The notes beneath the pieces are model-generated. The model was not told where the DNA came from, did not search any database, and worked only from the letters and a program-made list of their open reading frames with translations. Below, piece by piece: positions 48,572-58,906 of a stretch of DNA of 64,000 nucleotides (positions are counted from its first letter, which is position 1; each line of letters opens with the position of its first letter). The position numbers and the translations under genes are program-made. This DNA is from Climacium dendroides (taxonomy: Eukaryota; Streptophyta; Bryopsida; Hypnales; Climaciaceae), in NCBI GenBank assembly GCA_950106755.1, contig OX467083.1, forward strand, positions 15,929,029-15,993,028, given 5' to 3'.

Positions 48572-48874
48572 TTGGGGTTTAAACCCTGCGATTTTGTGAA
48601 AAAACAGGTTTCAGGCGAAAAGCTGACCGCACCTGACATACCCAATACAAGAGTGGGTATCAAACTTTTTTTCGTGCCCAAATCGACCAAAAAAAAGTTT
48701 CGACTGGACTTTACCTGCGGGGTCGTGGTCGCCAGCGTCGGAAGGGCAGAGCAGAGACTCGTGGGCGTGCACGACTCAGGCAAAGGATTTCTACTGGGCG
48801 CGTCGGGAGGGCGGAGCAAGTGGTCTCTCAAGTACGCGTTAGGGGGCTTAGCGACGTCGGGGGTGCTTCATTAG
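48572..48874 (+). other. GC-rich patch with unassigned open frame
   Basis: From about 48600 to 48860 GC jumps. The plus frame here (about 100 codons) starts at a TTG, not an ATG, and the minus strand is also open (48493-48831). No recognised domain. It directly precedes the broken SANT-like remnant and could be the front part of the same decayed element. Confidence 0.3.
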
Positions 48875-49373
48875 ATTTGCAAAGGTGCATCATATACTAC
48901 TTGTTTTTCTTCTACTCAACTGTTTGCCTTAGGGGCAAGGACTTGCAGACCTTGAACGTGGATCTGGAGCAGCGGCTAACATAAGAGAGGTAGTTGTTGA
49001 CGTTATTTTCTTTGTGCCTTCTAATTTTTATTTCTGTTGGTAGCTCGATATGTGTGGTGAGTTGTGCTTTTTTGTGTGAGCCTAAAGTGGAGTTCCTGCT
49101 TGTCGACCGGTGGGTTCAGATGATTGCAATGGCTGTTCAATCCCTTCTACTTTGATTCCCATTCACTTTCGTTTATAATGTATCTTACTGGGCATTTCTG
49201 CAATGAGTGACCTGGGTGAATTGCCCTCTTTGTGAGTGATGCTACGTGATGGTTTTCGTCAATTTGTACGTGTGAAGAAGTTGCAAAGTCGCTTAAGGTT
49301 TCTGAATTGGTCCCGTAAGGTGTGGAGAGTGAGTGACACAACCACGTTCCAATATTGTCGTTGCAGATTTTCC

Positions 49374-50209
49374 ATGGCCGATGAACCAGATGAGTGTACA
49401 GTGTTGGACTCGCAGCGCCTTTCTCAACAATCGGCAAAAATGCCACGTAGGGAGAAGACCCATCGCCCTATTGTTGATTCCGTTGTCCTCTCTTCTCTAG
49501 TTGCGGCCTACACGACGCACTTTGCGGCCTACAGTAGGGGCAAGACAAGTGTCACACAGTTGGTGCTAGGGAAGGTGTAAAAATTGGTTTATGACCAATT
49601 CCTTTGTGAGCACCTGGCAACAAGTTCGCAGAGGAAACTTTAAAGGACAGGCTTTGGGAGATCTTCAAGGGGCTGAAGACAAGCACGTCAAACGAAGAAG
49701 GATCGGATAGGGTTGTCCTGCAAGCTGACGACGTTCTCACCCGCTTGAGAAACACAAATTCCCATGCAACACGTAACATTTTGAGGCTTCGCCAAAACAT
49801 GCTAGAGCAAGCATCATCAGGTGGTGGGAACTCTCCTACGACATTTTCGGAGCCCTCATCACCTGGAATGGCGCCTAGTCAAGTGCAGGATGTGAATCCA
49901 GGGCTGCAAGCACCCACCCGTGGAGTTGGTACCCGTTCACTAATCCCCTCGTCAAATCTAAAGCTACCATCGAAAGTTGAGCTTCTAGTAGCTCAATCTA
50001 AGAATATGAAATCCATTGCTCGTAGTATGGAAGCCAGAACGGAAGGGAAGGAGGCTCTTCTCTCTCTGAAGATGGACATCGAGATGGAGAAAAAGAAAGT
50101 TGCGAAAGTTGCAAACCTGAAGCATGTAAAGGATTTGGGCGCCATCACTGATGTCAAATTCAGGTCCGAGGTTAGGGCCATACTCGGTCTACAAGTCGTG
50201 GCCCCCTAG
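49374..50209 (+). pseudogene. Broken SANT/Myb-like (trihelix-like) protein remnant
   Basis: The remnant begins with an ATG at 49374, seven bases after a good acceptor (TTGCAG). The first part reads MADEPDECTVLDSQ, then PRREKTHRPIVDSVVL and ends at TAA (49578-49580). The reading continues beyond the stop in the same frame as KLVYDQFLCEH, and after an indel near 49611 in another frame as GNKFAEETLKDRLWEIFKGLK, open to TAG at 50209. The spacing of aromatic and LK-type residues (KLVYDQF, LKDRLWEIFKGLK) resembles the helical SANT/Myb-like DNA-binding modules of plant trihelix and Harbinger-associated proteins. The C-terminal third is lysine/glutamate-rich, likely coiled coil. Family assignment is tentative; the broken state is seen directly. 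Confidence 0.45.
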
Positions 50210-50920
50210 AATGAGGTTCATTTTGGTACATCTAAACTTCCAATCTAGTTTGCTTCCCTAGTAGGCGTTATTTTGGAATCTGTTACTTCATTCCAGCTTG
50301 TACTACTTATTGTTTCAATGTAAGCTCATGTTTGAGGACTCATGTTCCAATGTAAGCTCATGTTCAAGGACTTTTGAATCGAAACTATGTTCATTTTTTG
50401 TCATTTTTCATAGCGAACATTGGACCTATTGGTAACAAACTTGTTGGTAAGGGACCTAGCTATGGGTTTTGAGCACCTCTGTGGCGCGTATTATTATTTT
50501 TTACTTCGAGGTGTGTTGCCTCTGTTGGAGAGATGGTTGGGCAATCTTCTCACACAATAGTACAAGGCTTGGACCATTCTTCAATATCTGAGTGAGGTTT
50601 GGCGAGCATGACACCAAGCTCCTTATTCATGCCTTGGAGCGACTTAAGGAGTCAAATATGTTTCTATTGTTCAATATTGTAGGGTATGACTTTGTCGTTT
50701 TAGTGGTACATTTTTTGTTACTTTTCTTGAAGCCTCTTAAATTGTTTATGTGAATTTGTATAGATATACAAGTGGCCATTTCTAGCCATTTGAGCACGTA
50801 GGATGAAGTTACAATGCACGTAGGCTTGTATTTTTCATCAACTGTATTTCTAATTTTTCATATTGAGCTGTTGTTACACCCAATGACTAACATTCATATG
50901 CTTTTTTGGTCCTTTCCAAG
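50210..50920. other. Spacer between two gene remnants
   Basis: Direct repeat of AATGTAAGCTCATGTT (50317 and 50352). The plus strand holds protein-like pieces (around 50590-50660) that I cannot assign. Confidence 0.4.
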
Positions 50921-51088
50921 GTTATGCTGCGAGAGTCCTTTGCTCATCCTAATGTAGAGGGGATTATATTCTAGGGTTTCTTGGAAGGAGCGTTGTCTAG
51001 AGAGAATGATCATCTTGTCGATTCTGACAATCGTGTCAATGCCGTTGGTAAGCGTCTCATCTCCGTGAGGGAGGAGTGGACTACCTAA
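50921..51088 (+). pseudogene. GH10 endo-1,4-beta-xylanase C-terminal exon remnant
   Basis: After a consensus acceptor (CTTTCCAAG) the frame reads VMLRESFAHPNVEGIIF, stop, GFLEGALSRENDHLVDSD and continues to REEWTT before TAA at 51086. This is the last conserved part of plant glycosyl hydrolase family 10 xylanases (VMLREAFAHP.VEGI..WGFWE.....HLV..., then GKR and EEW). The stop TAG at 50972-50974 stands where the family has tryptophan, so a TGG-to-TAG change is likely. The catalytic glutamates lie upstream in the family and I do not find that part here. Therefore this is an isolated fragment, either of a decayed gene or captured by a transposon. Confidence 0.72.
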
Positions 51089-52368
51089 CTTGAAGGAAGA
51101 AGTGAACGGCTTTTCCGTGAGCTTTTTTCTCCACAATGCTTGTCCAACCAGAAATTAGGTTCCCTTTTCAAACCATGGATTGATCCTCTTAGATTTGGAT
51201 GGCTTGCTCCGATGGCACGCAGGTAGTGGCAAAACATCCTGGCAGCTCTTTTTGGGAGAGAGAGGACATAAATAGGAAAAATCTTTACTATGACCTCTTG
51301 CCTTTTTGATCCGGTGACTGTTGGACTCTGCAATCAATCACAAACCAACATGGGTTGGCTGTATCGTTCTGAGAATGAAGGGATGTTTAAGAATATTTTT
51401 AAGGGATGTGATATGTGTTGCGCTCATCCATTAGAAAGAAGAGACAACCTGAGCTATGATCAATTTATTCTCAAGAAGTGAAAAGTATTGAAAGCCATGG
51501 ACAGATTGATAAGATTAGAGATTGTAATATGACCGCAAGTGGTTTTGAACCTCACAGGCTTGTTTCTCGAATTGGTCTTTGAGTTTAGGATTTTATTGTA
51601 TTATGGCAGAGAGGAGACTTGTGTTGCTAGCGCGTGAGCACCACAAAAAGCTAGTTCTTCGAGACAAAATGTATGTTTCTAGGACCTTCATTTTTAAGTT
51701 TCTTCTTGTTTTAACTTCTTATCCAGTTAAAATTCTTGGAACAGCAGGTCACAATACATGGGAAAATTGAGAAGGTGGTAATTGAATTGATCCGGCTGGG
51801 TTGGGTTTCGGGGTTCTCACCTCTGTTGTGATTCATAGATGTGTTATGACCAATTGTAATGGCACTACGGTGCCCGCCGTGTTGAATTTGTAGTTATATT
51901 TTGACTTGTTTCTTTGCTCCAGCAGTTGCTTTGGGCCGGAGCCCTTGGTTAGTTAGAAAGTGAGAGCTCTCCAAGGACTTCTCTACAATCCAGCCTTTGC
52001 AACCTTTATACAGTAGTACTTTGACTTTCCCTACATCCTCTCCGCATTTGCTTCTTGGCAGTTCTAAGGTATCATTTCTCATGTATGGATTTTATTCATT
52101 ATATTTTAAATGCGAAGCAAATTTGAATCCTTGAAATACCTTTTGTGTTCCAACATTTTTATTTTTGAACAATGTGGATTGAGTACAACACATAGACCTG
52201 ATTTGAGTCCATGCTACAGTTTTAATTCCACTGCGTTCCGAGAATAAAAATGTTGAAATATAAATAGAAAAAACCTCCCTATTATGAAAGAGTAATAAAA
52301 TTTGAAATTCCAATTCATTTTAATTATTAATTATATGAAATTTCAAATGTTTCACAGAGTTATTTACA
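51089..52368. other. Region of unassigned protein-like fragments and spacer
   Basis: Plus-strand frames to about 51230 and at 51290-51481 look like broken coding sequence (words such as LFKPWIDPLRFGWLAP) but carry no known motif. From 51500 on the sequence is ordinary spacer, except that an acceptor-like TTTCACAG at 52349-52356 precedes the next remnant. Confidence 0.35.
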
Positions 52369-53332
52369 ATGGGGAAAGAAAGAGGATCTAGAGGGAAAGG
52401 ATCTTGGAACCGTCATTCAAAGAAACTTAAGAAATTCAATGAGGGAGAGGATGTAAAAGAAGCTCTTTCAAACATTGGGACTGCACAACCGACTTATATT
52501 TTCAAGAAAAAATGATGTCTCGAAAATTTCGATGGACAATTTATGGAACCTATTCCAAATGATTACATTCGACTTTCTTATGACCGAGTGACAGTACAAG
52601 ACAAAAGTGACAAGAAAATTGCACTAATGACCAAATTCCAGCCCTTTGATACCATGACGGTCGAGGAATGAAAAGATATTAAAAAACTGACAACAACTCT
52701 TCTTGATGCATTCAAAAGAAGTTACAAAATTGTCCTAAACTCGAGTCACAAAGAAGGAACCAGTACCATGTACGCCTTGGGATGGAGACTGGGAATGGAT
52801 GGAAAATTGTCGATGGGAAGGTACATGTCTTCTTCGTCTACCCAGCATTCTGAGACAAAAATGAAGAAATGGGAGGAAGATTAGGAACACATATCAACTT
52901 GGATAGGGGAATTGTATCGGAGTCGATTTTCGAATATGGCATCTAAGATTTTCTAGGACGTATCAAAACAAGCAAAAGATGTTGACATTCCAGACTTTTT
53001 ACAGTTGGAGTTTACAAATCTGAAGCAAAAGGAAGGTATATTTGCTAGCAATCTGACATATACTATAAATGACTTTTTACATTCATTTCACAATGATGAT
53101 GATCACAATACATACGTATATGGTATTTGGATTCCGATATGTAGTGCAACTGGAGAGTTGGCCATCATTTTCAATGACTATAATTTTCAGTGTTGGGGTG
53201 GGCAATTTGTCATGCCCACTTACAGAGTATATGTTGATTTCAACGACTGCGATGGCATTACAAAAATCATTTGGAGAAGAAAACTAGATTGCATCAGAAG
53301 GGTCGGAGAATCGCTCATGCGGTTGAATGCTG
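52369..53332 (+). pseudogene. Broken ORF, possibly Tet-like 2OG-Fe(II) oxygenase remnant
   Basis: From ATG 52369 a single frame reads as protein for 321 codons, interrupted by four stops: TGA 52513, TGA 52669, TAG 52882, TAG 52954. A good donor (GCT|GTGAGT) follows at 53332/53333. The N-terminus is basic (MGKERGSRGKGSW). The last part, with TYVYGIWIPICSATGEL, then GGQFVMPTYRVYVDF and DGITKIIWRRK, has the look of the double-stranded-beta-helix region of Tet/JBP-type oxygenases linked to Kyakuja-Dileera-Zisupton transposons. I see no certain HxD iron-binding pair, so this remains a suggestion. That the frame was once coding is well supported: it stays in one frame with no frameshift. Confidence 0.45.
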
Positions 53333-54186
53333 TGAGTTTGTTAGTTTGTTTGATTTTATATATTTGCTTTATTTCTGTTTTTATTTCTTAATGTAGATCT
53401 CATGTATGTAGTTTAATTATGTGTTTAGGTTCTCATCAATGTCATTTATTTTATTGTAAGCGTTCTATTTCTAATGTCAACAATTTAGATATCAAATGTC
53501 CAAGGTTCTACAACGTTTTGTAGATATAATCATACATATTATCTCCCCAATATGAATAGAGTCAAGTATTGTAATGATGTATTTACAATAATTTTTAGTA
53601 GTCTACATAAAAAAATTACTAAACCATTACATAATTTTTTATTATATTTTCTCATAGAAAATTTTAAAAACTAGATATTGATGTTAATGATTGGAGTGTT
53701 GACTATCAGCATAAGCCAATTGACTTTTATGACAAGAATATCATTCTCATTTAGTATGCAACACCAAATACAATTCACCAATGTTGATCTAGAAGCTTTT
53801 GGTGGCATTTCAACATCCCTTTTTTCTTAGACTAAAACTAAAGTTTAAGAAAATAGATAATATCTAGTATTTGAAGATTGCTATTGGAAGAAACATGCTA
53901 ACAAGGCATAACAAAGTTGATGTCTCAATCAATGAATATTGATAAAAATGTTTCTAACAAGGCTAGGAGATACATTGGAACAATACAAATGGAGCAAGTG
54001 CTTGTTTTTGTCAATATAGCATGCAACAAGACATAGCATTGTAACCCCAAAAAAATTTCAAATATGTAAAGGAGGATAAAAGTGTTGAGCTATACATCCA
54101 TGTAGTCTAGTTTTTCATCTTTTTGTAGAATTTTTTGAGTTTCTATAACATTTCCTATATTATTTATATATATTTTGAGTATTTAG
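53333..54186. other. AT-rich spacer, no gene
   Basis: Nothing recognised. Confidence 0.5.
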
Positions 54187-55589
54187 TGTTAAAGTAGTCC
54201 AGAGTACACTAAAAGTTCCAAAAAGTCAAAAGATACTTTGATTTATAGTAGAAATAGTAGTTAAAAAGAAAAGAAAAGAAAAGCCAGTTAAAGAAAAAAC
54301 GGAAAAGTTAAAGAAAAAGAGTGAGAAAAAGAAAAGAAAAATGAAACCTAGGGTTTCGGAGGCACGCATGAACGTCGTGACGATTGCGAGTGCTGTGACC
54401 TCTCCGATCACCCCCGGGAATTTAATTGAATTCCTCTCGTTCTTAGTCGGCAGTTTTTTTTTTTTTTTTTTTCTCTCTCGTTCGTTTTCTGTGCTTGTCT
54501 TTGTGCTGTAATTTTTACTATAACTTGCGCGATTCTGTGCGTATTGCAATAAAATTGGGAGGATTATTGTGCACTGTATGTTTGTTTGTAGTTTGGAAGT
54601 TGTGCAGAGATTCAGTTGCGGTTTTGAGGTTATTGTGTAAATTGCAAATGGTGATGGATTCGTGAGTGTTGGAGAGATTGTTATTGCAAATTTGCTTGTG
54701 TCTTGGACTGAATTGTTGTGTGCAAACTTCATGAGAAAGTATTCTGAGAGCAAAAGTAGATTTGCGGAGTGTTTTTAAGGTGTCAGAAAAGATCCGAACG
54801 TGAATTCGGTAGAAGCTCAGACTAGGAGTGAATGATTTGGAACCTCTCGTGATTCAACCCACCCCGCGTTGCTTTCTGGTTTCGAGTTTTTTCTCTCCAA
54901 ATTTGGGAAGGAAGCGACCAATTATCAGAATTGGAGAAGCAGACTGAAAAAAATTGGCCAGCAAATCGGCATCCGTGAGAAATTTGGAGGCGATTTGGGC
55001 TGGAAATCCTGGATTGGTGGTGACCAAAGGAGAGCAGAAGAAGGCGAGCGTTGCTGAAGTAGGAGCAAGCTCAAATTTTGCAATTCGGCGAGTAGATCGT
55101 GAATTGAAATTTGGAGGGATTCGGGATTGAAGGTAGTTGCTAATCCTTGATATTGGCCATATTGTCCTAGAGCTTTGGGGGTGACTTTCTATAAGTATGA
55201 TCTAAATCCTGGAACTCTAAAGTTTTTGGAAATATTAAATACATATATTTGTACTATTTTCAAAGTACTATAGTGGGCTGTACTAAAGTCTAAGTCCTGC
55301 ATTGCATCCATACACAAGTCAGTCCATCCTGAACTATTGTCAAGAATTATTGTCACAAGCCCTAGAACACTAGATAGGACAGAGACATGCATGCTGAGTC
55401 TTTTATCTTATAATGGATTGTTGAGTGTTTCTTGGGGTATTTAGTGGGAATAAGAATGAATTTTTATCCTATCTTCAAAACTTAAGTACATAGTGACATT
55501 TGAACACGCTACACTAACCTTACATAGATCATTCCCTGGTGTTCGAACTTGGTAGCGTTTAGAATAGGGATTCCAAAAACCTAACTACA
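54187..55589 (+). mobile_element. Inferred 5' LTR of the Ty3/Gypsy element
   Basis: The right edge is set by the primer-binding site three bases further on; the LTR would end ...ACTACA. The left edge is uncertain: TGTTAAAG at 54187 would give the canonical TG...CA ends and a length of about 1.4 kb. A TATTTATATATA box at 54160-54172 or a later one may belong to the promoter, and CCTAGGGTTTCGG at 54350 is the sort of motif seen near transcription starts. A long T-run lies at about 54455. The second LTR is not in the window, so the edges cannot be checked by comparison. Frames inside (54226-54753 minus, 54869-55057 plus) are not genes. Confidence 0.35.
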
Positions 55590-55592
55590 TTT

Positions 55593-55610
55593 TGGCGCCG
55601 CTACCGGGGA
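55593..55610 (+). promoter_or_regulatory. Primer-binding site (tRNA-Asp-like)
   Basis: TGGCGCCGCTACCGGGGA differs at two positions from the complement of the 3' end of plant tRNA-Asp, the primer used by Athila-type elements. It lies four bases after the inferred LTR end. Confidence 0.8.
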
Positions 55611-55897
55611 ATGATCCTTGGTTAGTGGTTTTCAAAAGAGTATTTGAGTTTTTGTAAGTCTTTTTGATTTTTGAAAATAATTGGTTTTAAAGAAACAGGT
55701 AAATACATGGAATTGTGAAGATCTGTATAAAAAGATTCACATACATGTATTTGCCATAAAGTTCTTTAAAAGTCAATTGCTCAAAAGTTAAAAAGAATTT
55801 AAAATCTTTCAGTAAGAACATTAGTAACTAGTGATAGAAATCTAAAATCTATATTCTTTGTTATAAAATGACAATCATAATCAAAAGATGATCTGTC

Positions 55898-56356
55898 ATG
55901 GAACCGTGTACTAGAAAACTCAATAGAGATATAATAGAAGATTTGTTGACAGACATATTCACAGTAGATAATACTTGTCTATTACAAAGTCCTATACCTC
56001 AAAGAATAAGGCCAAGTAGTTCACAAACATGTCATCCTAGACCTATTCCTAGACATAATAGAAATTCTAACTCTAGGCCCCACGTTGAAAACAATAGAAG
56101 AATCCTTTGTCATTTTTGTGGAGATCGTGGTCATATTAAAAAGACTTGTTTGAGAAAACAAGCTTTTGATATCAAAACTAGACAACGCTTTACACCTACT
56201 GATAGAAACTCAAACAATGAGCTTCTAAATTTAATTTCACAAGTAAATCAATTGGGAATTTGGAATAATACAATAGAAGATTTATTTAGAATAAGAACTA
56301 TTATAGACATTTTAACCCAAACTCATCCTAGACATAATAATATCTTTCGCCAATGA
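55898..56356 (+). CDS. Retrotransposon extra ORF1 with CCHC zinc knuckle, 152 aa
   Basis: An ATG-initiated intact frame between primer site and gag. The N-terminal half is arginine/proline/serine/asparagine-rich. At about residues 70-83 lies CHFCGDRGHIKKTC, a perfect CX2CX4HX4C zinc knuckle, the nucleic-acid-binding module of gag proteins. The C-terminal part (NELLNLISQVNQLGIWNN onward) looks helical. It ends in TGA 12 bases before ORF2. It is not the gag of this element, which lies downstream with its own four knuckles. An accessory RNA-binding protein is a reasonable inference; I know no named homologue. Confidence 0.6.
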   Translation: MEPCTRKLNRDIIEDLLTDIFTVDNTCLLQSPIPQRIRPSSSQTCHPRPIPRHNRNSNSRPHVENNRRILCHFCGDRGHIKKTCLRKQAFDIKTRQRFTPTDRNSNNELLNLISQVNQLGIWNNTIEDLFRIRTIIDILTQTHPRHNNIFRQ

Positions 56357-56368
56357 CACAACAACAAA

Positions 56369-56857
56369 ATGTTGTTTCCATGGGAAAGTTCAGGAGTAAT
56401 AGAAGATTACTTTTCGGGATCGTGTCTTTTTATGGCTTTATATCGATTATATAAAAATGATTATTTTGGAAAAGGTTACAAATTTTTGAAAGAAGATTTT
56501 TGTACTTTTGAATTAAAAGGTCGAATTGAAAAGTTACCCTTAGATGTGAAACGTATTATCTTTAGTAAAATTTGGAGAGAAGGAAAACCATATCAAAAAT
56601 TTTATGCTAAAGGAGAAGATCTTCTTATCCACCCATCTTTGCACTATTTGTTAGGACAACACGGGAAATTGAGAACTTACCCTTGTGAAGAAATTCCTAG
56701 TGGATATGCTGGATGGCATGGTACTAGGTTAGATAGAAAATTGTATGTTTTCAGTTATGGACCAATAAATCCAAGATTAACACCCTTGATACCCGATTTC
56801 GTAAGTAGGGAAGAAAAGCATCCCATGAGTATTTCTTTTGGATTATTATGCCTTTAA
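56369..56857 (+). CDS. Retrotransposon extra ORF2, unknown, 162 aa
   Basis: An ATG-initiated intact frame between ORF1 and gag. Globular composition, aromatic-rich (FSGSCLFMALYRLYKNDYFG near residue 15), middle PLDVKRIIFSKIWREGKPY, then LLIHPSLHYLLGQHGKLRTY and a short basic/aromatic C-terminal part. No signal peptide or membrane span, no zinc motif and no family I recognise. Its intactness beside a gag-pol with four breaks is notable, but short frames survive longer by chance. Role unknown. Confidence 0.55.
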   Translation: MLFPWESSGVIEDYFSGSCLFMALYRLYKNDYFGKGYKFLKEDFCTFELKGRIEKLPLDVKRIIFSKIWREGKPYQKFYAKGEDLLIHPSLHYLLGQHGKLRTYPCEEIPSGYAGWHGTRLDRKLYVFSYGPINPRLTPLIPDFVSREEKHPMSISFGLLCL

Positions 56858-56942
56858 AATCGACCTTACATTCAAAGTTTAAAATATATTTGAATATATC
56901 TTTTAGAATGTAATTTTTCAAATTCTTTAATGAATACATTAA

Positions 56943-58906
56943 ATGTTTCAAAACATTAGTGAACATGAGTTGAAAAAGGCATTCCAAAAGAAACAAAGAA
57001 AAGATAGGGCTGATAAGCGATCTAATCGTAGGATTATATCTTCCTACGCCAACCTTGTATTTAGTCCAACACCGGCAAGACCGCCTTCTCCCCAAGATCC
57101 TAATGTAGACAATTCAAACATAGAACAAACTTTAAGTTCACCTTTAGGAACTTATGCAAGAAGACAAGTCGATTATAATTCAGGCAAATAATCAGTTGAC
57201 ATAATAAACCCCATTGTATCAAATAGTGTTGATAATCTTCTAGACCAAGAAGTTAGGAATTTTCAAGAAATTCCTCATTCAACATTTGAATGGGGACAAT
57301 CTTCAGATTCTTCTACATTATATCCAACTCCTGTTGAGTACTTGTTTTCACAACCTAGGTATTTTACCTTAGAACCTCAATTTAGTAGCTCTATTTCAGA
57401 ATATTTACAAGAATTTGGAGGTGAAGAAAGTCTCAGTGTACAAGAACGCTTGCAAAAGCTCTTATCCAATGTAAACGAAAACTTTGATCCTATAACTTCA
57501 GAGTCAGAACATTCTGATACACCTTCTCATTTTGAAATTTCTTCAGGTCAATTTTTACCACCATTGGCTGAAGAAAATAGAACTCTATATAGTTTAAGTA
57601 GTCCAGAGGGACCCTCTGATTTTCCCTCATCAAATTTGACTTCATCAAGTAAGAATTCTAGTGATAGTTCACCATCTAGTGAGAACATCTCTAACATAAA
57701 CATGGCGCAACCAAGACCATTGAGTTTGGTTCCATTACCACAATACTTAGGCCATCCAGGATCTGATCCTGATTATCATGTCAATAGATTTTTGATGACA
57801 TGTCAAGCAAACCTCATACCTGAGGCCAATTATTTGATAACCTTTCCTGCCACCTTAACGGGCGCTGCTCAGGAATGGCATCAAACTCATAGACCCTATG
57901 CAACATGGGAAGCATTGAGAGATGCCTTTCTAACGAGATTCGTCCATTAGCCTTTATAGAAAATATTCAAGACCGTTTGCGGAACTTGAGAATGGGACCT
58001 AGAGAAACTGTAGATTCCTACTATGGAAGAATGGAATATCTTTTAAGACGTTGGCGTAATCATGGTATGCCAGATGCTTACCTTACTAGCTTGTTTATAG
58101 GAGGATTACACCCTATTGAGTTCAAAATAGCCATGAGAGAAAAGAACCCTGCAAATTTGGCAGAAGCCTTGCAAAATGCCAAAAGATATGAAGAAGCTAG
58201 GATTGGCGAAGCAGATTTGTCTTTGGCAGATCTTACATCTTATCCTACAACATCTCTAGAACCTTCTTATGTTCAAAATCCTATGTATCCAGTAGTTCAA
58301 GAACCAAATTATATAAAACCAGAAATACATATACCAAAACAAAGCTCAGAATCCAAAACTGGATTAGAAAATCAATTGAATAAATTGATTGAAGGAATGG
58401 CTGACTTAAGAGTCCAAGTGACCAATGCGCCAAATAAGAGAAATAAGCCTACCAATGTGAGAACCAATGTTTGGTGTTCTAATTGTAAAGGTCATGGGCA
58501 TTTGTCTTCAGAATGTTCATCACCTTTGATAGAAAATATGGTACGAAGCCCTATTTGTGGTTTTTGTGGTGGTAAACATTTTACAGACAAATGTTGGAAT
58601 TTAAAAGCTGTTAGACAGGATATGGCAGCAGTTAAGCAAATCATGCAAGTTGAAAACAATAGGCCATGGGTTAATAAGTCTAACTTTAGCAAACGACCAT
58701 TCACTAGACCAAATGAAGGACCTCCATATAATCCTAACAATCGACAAAATTGGAATAATAATAATAATTACAATAATAATCAACCTTTACCTCCATCTAG
58801 CTCATCTAGACCAGAAGGGTCGGTTATCTGTTATAGATGTGGTGAACCAGGACACTATTCTCGAGACTGTCCTAATCCTAAAAAACAAGTTGGTTATGTT
58901 CCTTGA
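56943..58906 (+). pseudogene. Retrotransposon gag, disrupted
   Basis: ATG at 56943 opens the frame; a TAA at 57189-57191 and a frameshift near 57945 interrupt it, and a TGA at 58904-58906 stands at the gag-pol passage. The capsid core is clear: PLPQYLGHPGSDPDYHVNRF, then ATLTGAAQEWHQ and, after the frameshift, DRLRNLRMGPRETVDSYYGR and FIGGLHP. Three zinc knuckles follow: CSNCKGHGHLSSEC, CGFCGGKHFTDKC (one spacer residue short) and CYRCGEPGHYSRDC. A fourth, CGRCRQRGHVAEEC, comes right after the TGA. Before the capsid core is a serine/glutamate-rich stretch. Gag forms the cytoplasmic particle that packs element RNA. Confidence 0.85.

Noticed and set aside
54226..54753. 175-codon minus-strand ORF
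   Set aside because: Low-complexity (lysine, phenylalanine runs from purine and T tracts) inside the inferred LTR.
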